A stretch of 64,000 nucleotides of DNA from WTKD01 sp965243525 (GTDB lineage: Bacteria; Spirochaetota; Spirochaetia; WTKD01): assembly GCA_965243525.1 (NCBI GenBank), contig OZ251568.1:1674001-1738000 (forward strand). The letters run 5' to 3'. Below the pieces are notes generated by a model that saw nothing but the letters and a program-made list of their open reading frames with translations, did not search any database and was not told the DNA's origin. The translations under genes and the position numbers were made by a program. Position 1 is the first letter of the stretch. Every line of letters begins with the position of its first letter. Positions 53,222 through 61,640 of the stretch are shown here, one piece after another.

Positions 53222-54022
53222 ATGCAAAAGAAACAAGCACAGCAGGTAATTGATACGGATAAAGAAATTGAACGTTGGTTAGAATACAAACGAACAGGAA
53301 ATCCTACGATTCGTGATGCGATTATTCGGCAATATGCTCCACTGGTGAAATATGTTGCGGGAAAAGTTATCGCAGGGATGCCAGGAAATATTGAATTTGA
53401 CGATCTTGTGGGGTATGGGGTTTTTGGGTTGATTGATGCTATTGAAAAATTTGATCCAGAAAAACATGTGAAGTTTAAAACCTATGCGGTAACGCGCATC
53501 CGCGGTGCTATTTTTGATGAATTACGCACGCTTGATTGGGTTCCGAGATCGGTTCGCCAAAAAGCTCGCGAAATGGAAGACGCAATTGCACGATTAGAGG
53601 CACAGAAGGGAAGACCTTCTTCTGATAATGAGATTGCACGCAGCATGGGGTTAGAACTCAAGGATTTTCAAAAATTGGTTTTGAAACTCAGTGGAACAAC
53701 GGTATTGTCGCTGAATGAAATGTGGCAAGGTCAGGAATCTGGTGAGAAAATTGCAATTATGGACAATATTGAGGCTCCAAAAAGTCTGAACCCTGAATTT
53801 ATTGTCGAAAAAGATGAAATAAAGCAATTGATTATTGCCTCTATTAAGGAATTACCAGATAAAGAGAAAAAGGTCCTCATTCTCTATTATTACGAAGACC
53901 TTACTTTGAAAGAAATAGGCGCAGTGCTTGGAGTAACCGAATCGAGAGTGTCTCAATTGCACACAAAAGCGGTTATGCGCTTGCGAAGTAAATTAAGCAA
54001 TCTTAAAAAAGGTATTCTATGA
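53222..54022 (+). CDS. fliA: Motility sigma factor (FliA/WhiG, sigma-28)
   Basis: The 266-residue sigma factor has region 2 (RQYAPLVKYVAGKVIAGMPG, FDDLVGYGVFGLIDAIEKFD, VKFKTYAVTRIRGAIFDELR, DWVPRSVRQKAREME), region 3 (about 130-160) and region 4 helix-turn-helix (LTLKEIGAVLGVTESRVSQLHTKAVMRLR). This pattern is specific to the FliA/SigD/WhiG group, which transcribes late flagellar and chemotaxis genes. No sigma-28 promoter is evident in this window, so its targets lie elsewhere. Overlaps the next start. Confidence 0.96.
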   Translation: MQKKQAQQVIDTDKEIERWLEYKRTGNPTIRDAIIRQYAPLVKYVAGKVIAGMPGNIEFDDLVGYGVFGLIDAIEKFDPEKHVKFKTYAVTRIRGAIFDELRTLDWVPRSVRQKAREMEDAIARLEAQKGRPSSDNEIARSMGLELKDFQKLVLKLSGTTVLSLNEMWQGQESGEKIAIMDNIEAPKSLNPEFIVEKDEIKQLIIASIKELPDKEKKVLILYYYEDLTLKEIGAVLGVTESRVSQLHTKAVMRLRSKLSNLKKGIL

Positions 54023-55950
54023 AGCAATTTACCTTGCAACAGGTAAAAGAGAAAATGCGTAATATTGCGCTGATTGAGATGAATAGTCAGCCTATAGAAG
54101 CAAGAGGAGATACTTTAGAAGATGCATTGATGAATGCTGCAAAAAAAGCTGGAGTTTCTCCTAACACATTAGAGTATGAAATTGTGGATCGTGGTTCAAA
54201 AGGCATTGCCGGCATTGGATCTCTGCAGTATCGAATACTTGCCAGAGTGAATGAAGATGCCAAGGAATCGCAAGAAGGAGAGAGGCTTGAGGCAGTAGCC
54301 AAGGACGGACAGTTCTATATCAGGACGTATGGGGGCAGAATACTGCTCAAGGTTACCCCTCCAAAGCAAGGTGGAGCACCTGTTTTGTCGCATGGTATTC
54401 TTGAGATGCTTCGCGAACGAACCGATGGCAAAATTGACAAGAACAAGGTTGAGGCTGTTGTTGAAAGAGCAAAAGATGTGTATGAGTCTATTGGATATTT
54501 TGAAAATAATGCTTTAGAGAACGGAATAGCCAAGTGTACTATTGCACCGGATCAGTTGACTGCTTCGATTATTTTGTTTCCGCCTGGATTAAATGGAGCA
54601 GATCTCACTGAGAAAGATATTAGGGATATCTTATACGAAGCGGAGGTACTTGAAGGGGTTGATAATGCGAAGATAAAGCAGGTGATTGAATATCCTGAAT
54701 ATTATGAACCAGTTGATGTTGCCTTTGGAAAACCGCCAATTAAGGGTGAGAATGCGATTATTCAGTATAATTTTGAGGCATCTCCTTCTGAATATGTGTT
54801 GAGAGCCCACAAGGATGCATTCACGATGAGTGAGTTTGTTGACTTACAGAACGTCAGAAAGGGCGATGTGGTTGCTGAAAAAATTCCACTGAAGCTGGGA
54901 AAAGATGGAAGAGCAGTGACTGGAGAGCATATTTCAGCCCCTGATGGAATTGACCGGGATATACCTATTGGCGCAAATGTGTCTCTTTCTGAAGATAAGA
55001 AACAAGCTATCGCTAATACAAGTGGGGTGGTGAGGATTCGTGCTGAATGCGTTGTGATAGATCCTGTTTATACGGTTAATGGAAACGCTGGAATAAAAAC
55101 AGGAAGCATTGATTTTGTTGGTTCGGTGATAATAAAGGGAAATGTTGAGGATAATGTTGAGATTATCGCAGAAGGGGATATCAATGTGCTTGGTACGGTG
55201 GGGAATGCGATTTTAAAGGCATCTGGAAATATCTATGTGTTGCGGGGTATTTCTGGAGGAACCGATTGTAAGATCACCTCTGGCGCAAGTATTATTGCGC
55301 GGTTTGCAGAAAACTGTTCTGTTAGGGTGAAAGAATTTCTGGTAGTAAGTGACGGTATTATTAATTCTGAGGTTATTTCCATGAACAGCGTCATTAGTCG
55401 AGGACGTCGAGCTTCAATCGTTGGAGGAAGTATCACAGCAACAAAACTTGTTGAGACAAAGAATCTTGGATCAAAAACAGGAGCAAAGACACATATTGAA
55501 GTAGGGGTCGACCCAGAAGTTCGTATGCGAGAGATAGAATTAACAAGGAATATTGCTGGAATAACTAAGGAGATTCAACAGTTGAAAAACCACATGGATG
55601 TATTAGAGCGACGTATTCGTCTCAAGAAGGTATCAGGTGGCGAGAAAAACGTATCCTCGAGGGATAGTGACGAGTTTCGTGAAGGGCAAGAACGACTCAA
55701 TGAATTGATCTCTAAACGTAGGGAAGAAGAATATGAACTTGAAAGTATCAAAGAAGAATTGAGTTCACACAAGGCAGAAGGCAGTATTAGTGTTTATCGG
55801 AAGATATATCCTGGAGTACAGGTTATTGTTGGAGGTGAACGACTGCAGATACAGCGTGAACAACAGTATAAAACATATGTCTCTAAAGATGGAGTGGTCA
55901 TTCCGCAAACCTATGAAGAGCCACGAGTGGATATTCCAACAAAACACTAA
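54019..55950 (+). CDS. FapA-family (DUF342) polymerising protein with Jag-N-like domain
   Basis: The 643-residue protein has three parts. Residues about 24-75 (EARGDTLEDALMNAAKKAGV, then GSKGIAGIGSLQYRILARV) resemble the Jag N-terminal domain. The middle (about 200-500) is a FapA/DUF342 domain: RKGDVVAEKIPLKLGKDGRA, TGEHISAPDG, then a beta-helix (GSIDFVGSVIIKGNVEDNVE, GDINVLGTVGNAILKASG). A coiled coil follows (about 510-590) before a short C-terminal part. FapA proteins bind membranes or regulate kinases in other species; the role here is unknown. Flagellar-operon position in spirochaetes and clostridia suggests a surface or motility link. Confidence 0.85.
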   Translation: MKQFTLQQVKEKMRNIALIEMNSQPIEARGDTLEDALMNAAKKAGVSPNTLEYEIVDRGSKGIAGIGSLQYRILARVNEDAKESQEGERLEAVAKDGQFYIRTYGGRILLKVTPPKQGGAPVLSHGILEMLRERTDGKIDKNKVEAVVERAKDVYESIGYFENNALENGIAKCTIAPDQLTASIILFPPGLNGADLTEKDIRDILYEAEVLEGVDNAKIKQVIEYPEYYEPVDVAFGKPPIKGENAIIQYNFEASPSEYVLRAHKDAFTMSEFVDLQNVRKGDVVAEKIPLKLGKDGRAVTGEHISAPDGIDRDIPIGANVSLSEDKKQAIANTSGVVRIRAECVVIDPVYTVNGNAGIKTGSIDFVGSVIIKGNVEDNVEIIAEGDINVLGTVGNAILKASGNIYVLRGISGGTDCKITSGASIIARFAENCSVRVKEFLVVSDGIINSEVISMNSVISRGRRASIVGGSITATKLVETKNLGSKTGAKTHIEVGVDPEVRMREIELTRNIAGITKEIQQLKNHMDVLERRIRLKKVSGGEKNVSSRDSDEFREGQERLNELISKRREEEYELESIKEELSSHKAEGSISVYRKIYPGVQVIVGGERLQIQREQQYKTYVSKDGVVIPQTYEEPRVDIPTKH

Positions 55951-56258
55951 TGTCATTTCGTCCCATTGATTTACAGGCTTTATTTATGCAATTACAACAA
56001 GCAGCAAATGGGGTAAATGCACAAAAACACACCTTAAAAAACAGAGAGCTTCGATACGGAGATAAGGTCATTAAGAAAAGTCAGCGTTCAAAAGAACACG
56101 TTGATACGATTGACGAAGCACAAGCAACAGATGTCCAAATTGATCAGAAAAAACAGCAAGCATCTTCTGTTGGGCATCATGGAAAACATATATCACATGA
56201 AACTCATCCCACAATTGTAGACAAACAGCTTGGAAAACGTATAGATATAAATAAGTGA
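55950..56258 (+). CDS. Small uncharacterised polar protein
   Basis: The 102-residue protein has a helical N-terminus (FRPIDLQALFMQLQQAANGV) and a hydrophilic His/Lys/Gln-rich remainder with no membrane segment. I do not recognise it. It is coupled by overlaps to the FapA-like gene (one base) and the SwrB-like gene (four bases), so it is very likely a real gene. Confidence 0.65.
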   Translation: MSFRPIDLQALFMQLQQAANGVNAQKHTLKNRELRYGDKVIKKSQRSKEHVDTIDEAQATDVQIDQKKQQASSVGHHGKHISHETHPTIVDKQLGKRIDINK

Positions 56259-56836
56259 CCTTTTTTGTATTTATCATAATAGTCCTCTGCTCAGCACTTT
56301 CTGCAATTGGGGTGTATATAATCATTAATCGAAAATTGCAATCTTCGCAGTATATAGAAAAAATGCTTCAGATTGTTCAAAATGAAGTAACTGAGCTAGT
56401 TAGTGAAATTAATGCGGTTACTGATAGAAATATCACGATTGTGGATGATCGAGTAAAACAGGTTCGTCTTCTGATGCAAAAGTCTGAGAAACTTATTGCT
56501 CGCTCAAAAGAAACGCACGATTATATGCGAGATCTTTTGCGTGATCTTGAAACTTTGCATCAGGATACCACTGCTTCCCACGTTCAAAAAGAACAGGGGC
56601 ATGATTTTCATGAGGTTTCTAATCGCCGGGATGAAGGTGATCAATCAGCGGTTGGTGATCGTGCACAGGATATGCGCCCGGTGGAGCCGCATCAGATTGG
56701 GCAGGAGATACTGCGATTGCACAACGAGGGAGGTTATGATACTGCTGCTATTGCAAAAAAATTATCGGTTTCAGAAACTGAAGTTGAAACAGCGTTGTCA
56801 TTTTCTACATATAAGCTAACAGAGGGGAAGAAATAG
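56255..56836 (+). CDS. SwrB-like membrane protein
   Basis: The 193-residue protein has one N-terminal membrane helix (FVFIIIVLCSALSAIGVYIII), a coiled coil (about 30-105), a polar linker, and a C-terminal helix-turn-helix-like unit (EILRLHNEGGYDTAAIAKKL followed by VSETEVETALSF). That architecture is the one in Bacillus SwrB, encoded at the end of the fla/che operon and promoting assembly of the export apparatus. The start is GTG 56255. The SwrB label is by architecture and position; sequence identity is probably low. Confidence 0.68.
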   Translation: MTFFVFIIIVLCSALSAIGVYIIINRKLQSSQYIEKMLQIVQNEVTELVSEINAVTDRNITIVDDRVKQVRLLMQKSEKLIARSKETHDYMRDLLRDLETLHQDTTASHVQKEQGHDFHEVSNRRDEGDQSAVGDRAQDMRPVEPHQIGQEILRLHNEGGYDTAAIAKKLSVSETEVETALSFSTYKLTEGKK

Positions 56837-56841
56837 GATAT

Positions 56842-58110
56842 ATGGTTATAAACGGAATAAGTGTTTTTATAGGAATTATGGGATTTTTTTTGGGAGTATT
56901 GGTGGGGATTATCTATTTCTTTATACGGCGGGCTGTCTTTGTGCAAAAGGAAGCAGAACTTAGGGCAAAATTAGTACAATCTGAAACAGCCCAAAGTGAT
57001 ACCACAACCCAATACAAAGCATACGGTGAATTGTTGAATTACGCTCAAGAAAGTCTTGCAAAGCAGTTTGAATTACTAACTATGAAGCTCTATGAGAAAA
57101 AATCGCAACAACTTGAGTCAGTAAGCAAAAATACATTCGCAGAAGTATTGAAACCTTTCCACACGCAGTTGCGTGATTTTCAAAATTTTGTGCAGATGAA
57201 TACACGGAGCGATGCCGGTGAACGAGGGCAATTAAAGCAAGAATTATCACGCTTGCTTGAGTTGAACCAGCGCCTGAGCAAAGATGCAGCAAACCTCACT
57301 GAAGCTCTCACGAGTTCATCGAAAACACAGGGAACATGGGGAGAGATTCAGCTTGAACGCATTCTTGAGGTTTCTGGACTGACAAAGAACCGGGAGTATC
57401 AAACACAGGTAAGCCTCAAAACAGATATTGGAACAACGCTTCGACCAGATGTGATTATTTTTCTTCCGCAGAACAGAAAAATTGTTATAGACTCCAAGGT
57501 TTCATTAACTGCATATGAACGGTATATCTCAGCAGATAACACCGAAGAACAGGGCATGCAATTATCATTACATATCACATCGCTTCGTAGGCATATAGAA
57601 CAATTGGCAGAAAAAGAATACCACAAATTACAGGATTCAAGTGTTGATACGGTGTTTATGTTTGTGCCAATAGATGCGGCGGTGGTTCTTGCGGTGCAAC
57701 AGGATCGTGATCTCTATACGTATTCGTTGGCAAAAAATATTGTTTTGCTCAGCCCTTCAACTTTGATTCCCGCTTTGCGCATTGTTGAACAGATGTGGCG
57801 CCAAGAAAAACAATCGGAAAATGCAAAGTATATTGCAAAAGCTGCAGGAAAATTGCTTGATAAATTTTCTGGCTTCGTTGATGATCTGATGCAACTAGGC
57901 AAGCGTCTCTCATCTGCACAGGATTTTCATACGGCTGCTATGAAAAAATTGGCCTCAGGGAGGGGGAACCTCGTGCAATCAGCAAAGAAGATCAAGGAAA
58001 TGGGAGTTCTGCTCAACAAAGAAATTCCTGAAGAAAGCGAAGTTTTGAAAGACATATCTGAGGTTGAGATGCAAACAGCCTCGGTTGAAGAGCCTTCTTT
58101 GTTCGAGTAA
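56842..58110 (+). CDS. rmuC: DNA recombination protein RmuC
   Basis: The 422-residue protein has an N-terminal membrane helix (ISVFIGIMGFFLGVLVGIIYFF), a coiled coil (about 30-150) and a restriction-nuclease-like domain: GTWGEIQLERILEVSGLTKN (about 172-191), LRPDVIIFLPQNRKIVIDSKVSLTAYERY (with the D...DSK active-site pattern), MFVPIDAAVVLAV and KNIVLLSPSTLI. RmuC limits inversions at repeats in E. coli. It is the last gene of the long rightward chain and ends nine bases from a convergent gene. Confidence 0.93.
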   Translation: MVINGISVFIGIMGFFLGVLVGIIYFFIRRAVFVQKEAELRAKLVQSETAQSDTTTQYKAYGELLNYAQESLAKQFELLTMKLYEKKSQQLESVSKNTFAEVLKPFHTQLRDFQNFVQMNTRSDAGERGQLKQELSRLLELNQRLSKDAANLTEALTSSSKTQGTWGEIQLERILEVSGLTKNREYQTQVSLKTDIGTTLRPDVIIFLPQNRKIVIDSKVSLTAYERYISADNTEEQGMQLSLHITSLRRHIEQLAEKEYHKLQDSSVDTVFMFVPIDAAVVLAVQQDRDLYTYSLAKNIVLLSPSTLIPALRIVEQMWRQEKQSENAKYIAKAAGKLLDKFSGFVDDLMQLGKRLSSAQDFHTAAMKKLASGRGNLVQSAKKIKEMGVLLNKEIPEESEVLKDISEVEMQTASVEEPSLFE

Positions 58111-58119
58111 TAAGATATT

Positions 58120-59724
58120 TTAGTTGGTTTGCCAGTGGATTTGTGGAATCATTTTCACGAGCTCTTGGGTATATGCGTGCTGTGGTTCATGAAAGAGGTC
58201 AATTGCATTAGTGTGTTCAACAAAGCAACCATTATATAAAACAGCGATGCTATCACACATATACTGCACAACAGGCAAGTCATGACTGATAAAAATCAAT
58301 GTAAATCCAATGCTCTGTTGCAGAGATTTCAGCAGATCAAGGATTACTTTTTGCACGGAAACATCCAAGGCAGATGTTGGTTCGTCACAAATTAATAGTT
58401 TTGGCTCCACAGCGAGGGCGCGTGCAATCGCGATACGTTGCTTTTGCCCACCAGAAAACTCCCGAGGATATTTATCTATTGATTGAAGGGGTAATTCCAC
58501 CATCTCAAGGAGATTTTTTACCTTGGAGTGGACAATTTTTCGAGGCAATCCTTTGTCTCCAGCACGGATAGCTTCTGCAAGATGGCTCTTAATAGATAAT
58601 TTTGGATTCAATGAAGAATAGGGATCCTGAAAAACCATTTGCACGAAAACCCGAAGATTTTTTGGAAACCTCTTTCCTGCAGGGATGACAGTATCTGCGA
58701 TACGAATGTCTCCCATCTGCACGCGTTGAATCCCAGTGAGGAGTCGTGCAATAGTTGTCTTTCCTGACCCAGACTCTCCCAAAATACCAACTGACTCTCC
58801 TCGGTGAATATGGAAATTGAGGCTATCAAGTGTTTTTTTGTTTTCATGGGCTGAGAACACATTTCCTTTGTATGTATGAGATATGTTCTCTAATGATATA
58901 TAGGGGGAAGTGGAATAATTGAAAGAAGATTTTGAAACAAGAATCTTTGGAACTGAATTAAGAAGCATTTTTGAATACGCCTCTTTTGGGTTCGTTAAAA
59001 CCTCCAGGGCATCACCATATTCAACGATTGATCCATCTTTCATAACCATGGCGGTGTCGGCAATTTGTGAAACAACCCCAATGTTGTGCGTAATAACCAA
59101 AATAGCCAAATTCTGCGATCTTCGAAGATGATCGAGGAGCAACAGAATTTGATATTGGATTGAAACATCAAGTGCGGTCACTGGTTCGTCTGCAATAAGC
59201 AGTTTTGGATTTCCAGACAGAGCAAGAGCGATCACAACGCGTTGTCGCTGTCCACCAGAGAGTTGGTGAGGATAGGAATTGCGTATACGAGAAATGTTTT
59301 TGATACCCACTTCATTGAGCAAGGAATCTATCCGTTCTTCTATTTCGGTGATGCCTAGACCCGGGTTGCTTGCCTGCAATGTTTCGCGTAGATGTGCCTC
59401 TATATTGAGTAAGGGGTTAAGAGATGAGCCATGTTCCTGAAATATGCTTCCTATTTGTTTTCCGCGAAGGGCGCGCCAATTTTTTTCGTTAAAACTGTGC
59501 AGAGGGTCCTTGTTTAAGAAGATGTTTCCCTGTGTGATGCGCGCATTCTTTGCAAGTAATCCAGAAATAGCAAGCCCAATTGTTGATTTTCCAGCACCAG
59601 ATTCTCCTACGATTCCCAGTATTTTTCCTGATTCCAGAGAGAAAGATATATCTTGTACTGCAGCAGTGGTGTGTATGCCGCTGGTGTAGCTAACGCTGAG
59701 GTTATTTACAGAAAGAAGAGACAT
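58120..59724 (-). CDS. Peptide/nickel-type ABC transporter, fused double ATPase
   Basis: The 534-residue protein contains two complete ATPase domains. First: Walker A GESGAGKST, signature LSGGQRQRV, Walker B LLIADEPVTALDVS. Second: GESGSGKTT, FSGGQKQRI, LLICDEPTSALDVS. Fusions of this kind (like YejF or GsiA) replace separate DppD and DppF. I chose the ATG at 59724, which shares a base with the permease stop (TAATG); the frame continues 37 codons upstream but only inside the permease gene. It is the last gene of a four-gene leftward operon. Confidence 0.94.
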   Translation of the reverse strand: MSLLSVNNLSVSYTSGIHTTAAVQDISFSLESGKILGIVGESGAGKSTIGLAISGLLAKNARITQGNIFLNKDPLHSFNEKNWRALRGKQIGSIFQEHGSSLNPLLNIEAHLRETLQASNPGLGITEIEERIDSLLNEVGIKNISRIRNSYPHQLSGGQRQRVVIALALSGNPKLLIADEPVTALDVSIQYQILLLLDHLRRSQNLAILVITHNIGVVSQIADTAMVMKDGSIVEYGDALEVLTNPKEAYSKMLLNSVPKILVSKSSFNYSTSPYISLENISHTYKGNVFSAHENKKTLDSLNFHIHRGESVGILGESGSGKTTIARLLTGIQRVQMGDIRIADTVIPAGKRFPKNLRVFVQMVFQDPYSSLNPKLSIKSHLAEAIRAGDKGLPRKIVHSKVKNLLEMVELPLQSIDKYPREFSGGQKQRIAIARALAVEPKLLICDEPTSALDVSVQKVILDLLKSLQQSIGFTLIFISHDLPVVQYMCDSIAVLYNGCFVEHTNAIDLFHEPQHAYTQELVKMIPQIHWQTN

Positions 59725-60650
59725 TACCGTAATAATTCTCCAATGCTCAATTGATGTGAAAGCCAGTCTGCAACGAGGTTTAGGCTGATGATAAACAGGG
59801 AGAGAATTAATGCGGGAAAGAAAATGAGCCACCACTGTCCTGAATAGATAAATTGAACGCCTTCTCGCACCATGGCTCCGAGTGATGGCACATGGGGTGG
59901 CAGGCCGACGCCAAGAAATGAAAGCGTGGATTCCAATAAGATTGCGGTTGCGAATTCAACTGTTGAAATAACAAATATTGGACTTGCTACGTTTGGAAGC
60001 ACATGACGGATGATGATGACTGGGTGACGAATACCCAACAAATGCGCAGCTTGGACGTATTCCTTTTGAGTTTCAATCATCGTTGTTGATCGCACAGTGC
60101 GGGCGTATAGTACCCAAGAGGCAAATGCGATAGAAAAGATAAGCACGGGAAATGCGATTGCTTCGTGGTGCGATGGAGAAATGAGTGCTCGTGCCACACC
60201 ATCGGCCATCAAGGCAATAAGAATGGCTGGAAGTGCGAGTTTTATGTCAACGATGCGCATTAAGAACGTATCTACAAATCCGCCAAGATAACCTGCGAGA
60301 AATCCGATGAGGCATCCAAAAAGCAGCGCTGCAATCACACTGAGAATGCCAACAATTATCGAAAGACGTATCCCATAGAGCAGCATGGATGCGATATCGC
60401 GTCCTATGCTATCGGTGCCAAGAAAAAATCGCTTGTCGGATTGTTCTGCCCAAAATGGCGGAAGGTTCGCATCAGCGAGGCTGTATTCTGTCTTTGATGT
60501 CACGTCATGCTTTGCCAGAAGTGGTGTAAACAGGGAAATAACCAAGAATCCACACTGCAAAAGCAGAGATAACCAAATTATTATTGGAATTTGTAAAAGA
60601 CGTGAAATGATATACGGTACGTTTTTCTGTGTTTTCTTGAGGGTATTCAT
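59724..60650 (-). CDS. Peptide/nickel-type ABC permease, DppC-like
   Basis: The 308-residue permease has an N-terminal membrane helix, an extracytoplasmic segment (FFLGTDSIGRDIASMLLYGIRLS, typical of DppC/OppC) and five further helices. The cytoplasmic coupling loop contains EYVQAAHLLGIRHPVIIIRHVLPNV, the EAA motif. It forms the import channel together with the DppB-like partner; the genes overlap by four bases. Confidence 0.94.
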   Translation of the reverse strand: MNTLKKTQKNVPYIISRLLQIPIIIWLSLLLQCGFLVISLFTPLLAKHDVTSKTEYSLADANLPPFWAEQSDKRFFLGTDSIGRDIASMLLYGIRLSIIVGILSVIAALLFGCLIGFLAGYLGGFVDTFLMRIVDIKLALPAILIALMADGVARALISPSHHEAIAFPVLIFSIAFASWVLYARTVRSTTMIETQKEYVQAAHLLGIRHPVIIIRHVLPNVASPIFVISTVEFATAILLESTLSFLGVGLPPHVPSLGAMVREGVQFIYSGQWWLIFFPALILSLFIISLNLVADWLSHQLSIGELLR

Positions 60651-61636
60651 GATTTTGTCTGAAACATCTTTGCTGAGAATCGAGGATCCACAAAATAGCT
60701 TGCTACGTCAACGACAAGGGTCACTATCACAAAGAAAAAAGCAATAAGCATGAGATAGGTTGACATAATAGGGATGTCTACATTTTGCACTGCTTCAATG
60801 AAGAGCAACCCAAGCCCAGGCCATTGAAACACGCTTTCTGTTACCACAGAAAAGGCTAACAACCCGCCAAATTGCACCCCCAACACGTTGATCAATGGAA
60901 TTAACGTGTTTTTGAGTATATATCGTCGATGGATAATCTTTTGAGGAATACCTCGTGCACGAGCAAAGAGGATATAGTCTTTTTGGAGTACTTCCATTGC
61001 TTCGCTGCGGGTAAGACGTACTATAATTCCTGACTGAAAGAATCCTAGTGTCAATGCAGGCAAGATCAATGAACGAAGTCCAGAAAGACTTAACAATCCT
61101 GTTTTCCAAAATACAAGATCAACAACTGCACCCCTTCCAAAGGAAGGAACGAGAGGAATTACTACCGCAAAAACCAAGATTAAACATGCGCCAGTAACAA
61201 ATGTGGGCGTAGACATTCCCACAAGGGAAAGGAGCATCAATGCAGACGATCGTTTTGTGTTGTTGTGGAGAGTTGTATAGATGCCGATTGGGATACCAAT
61301 TGCCAATGCAATCAGCATTGCAATGAATGTCAGTTCGATTGTTGCCGGGAGTCTATCTGCAATGAGGCTAAATACCTCGGTTTTATAAAAAAATGAGACC
61401 CCCCATTCACCCTTTAATGCATTTACAAGATATGTTGCGTATTGCACGACTGCAGGGTCGTTGAGCCCAAGATCATCACGTAGTTTTTCTCGCTGCTCAA
61501 CGGTCATTTCAACTGAAGTCAGGACTGAAAGGGGGTCTCCTATGTATTGAAACAGTGTGAAGGAAATAAGACCAACAATCAGGACTACAAAAAGTGCCTG
61601 AAAAAGTCTCTTTCCTAAAAACACTGCAAAATTCAT
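60647..61636 (-). CDS. Peptide/nickel-type ABC permease, DppB-like
   Basis: The 329-residue permease begins FLGKRLFQALFVVLIVGLISF, the DppB/OppB N-terminal helix, followed by GDPLSVLTSVEMTVEQREKLRDDLGLN. The EAA loop is DYILFARARGIPQKIIHRRYILKNTLIPLI. Six membrane helices are expected. It follows the binding-protein gene by four bases. Confidence 0.94.
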   Translation of the reverse strand: MNFAVFLGKRLFQALFVVLIVGLISFTLFQYIGDPLSVLTSVEMTVEQREKLRDDLGLNDPAVVQYATYLVNALKGEWGVSFFYKTEVFSLIADRLPATIELTFIAMLIALAIGIPIGIYTTLHNNTKRSSALMLLSLVGMSTPTFVTGACLILVFAVVIPLVPSFGRGAVVDLVFWKTGLLSLSGLRSLILPALTLGFFQSGIIVRLTRSEAMEVLQKDYILFARARGIPQKIIHRRYILKNTLIPLINVLGVQFGGLLAFSVVTESVFQWPGLGLLFIEAVQNVDIPIMSTYLMLIAFFFVIVTLVVDVASYFVDPRFSAKMFQTKS

Positions 61637-61640
61637 ATGG

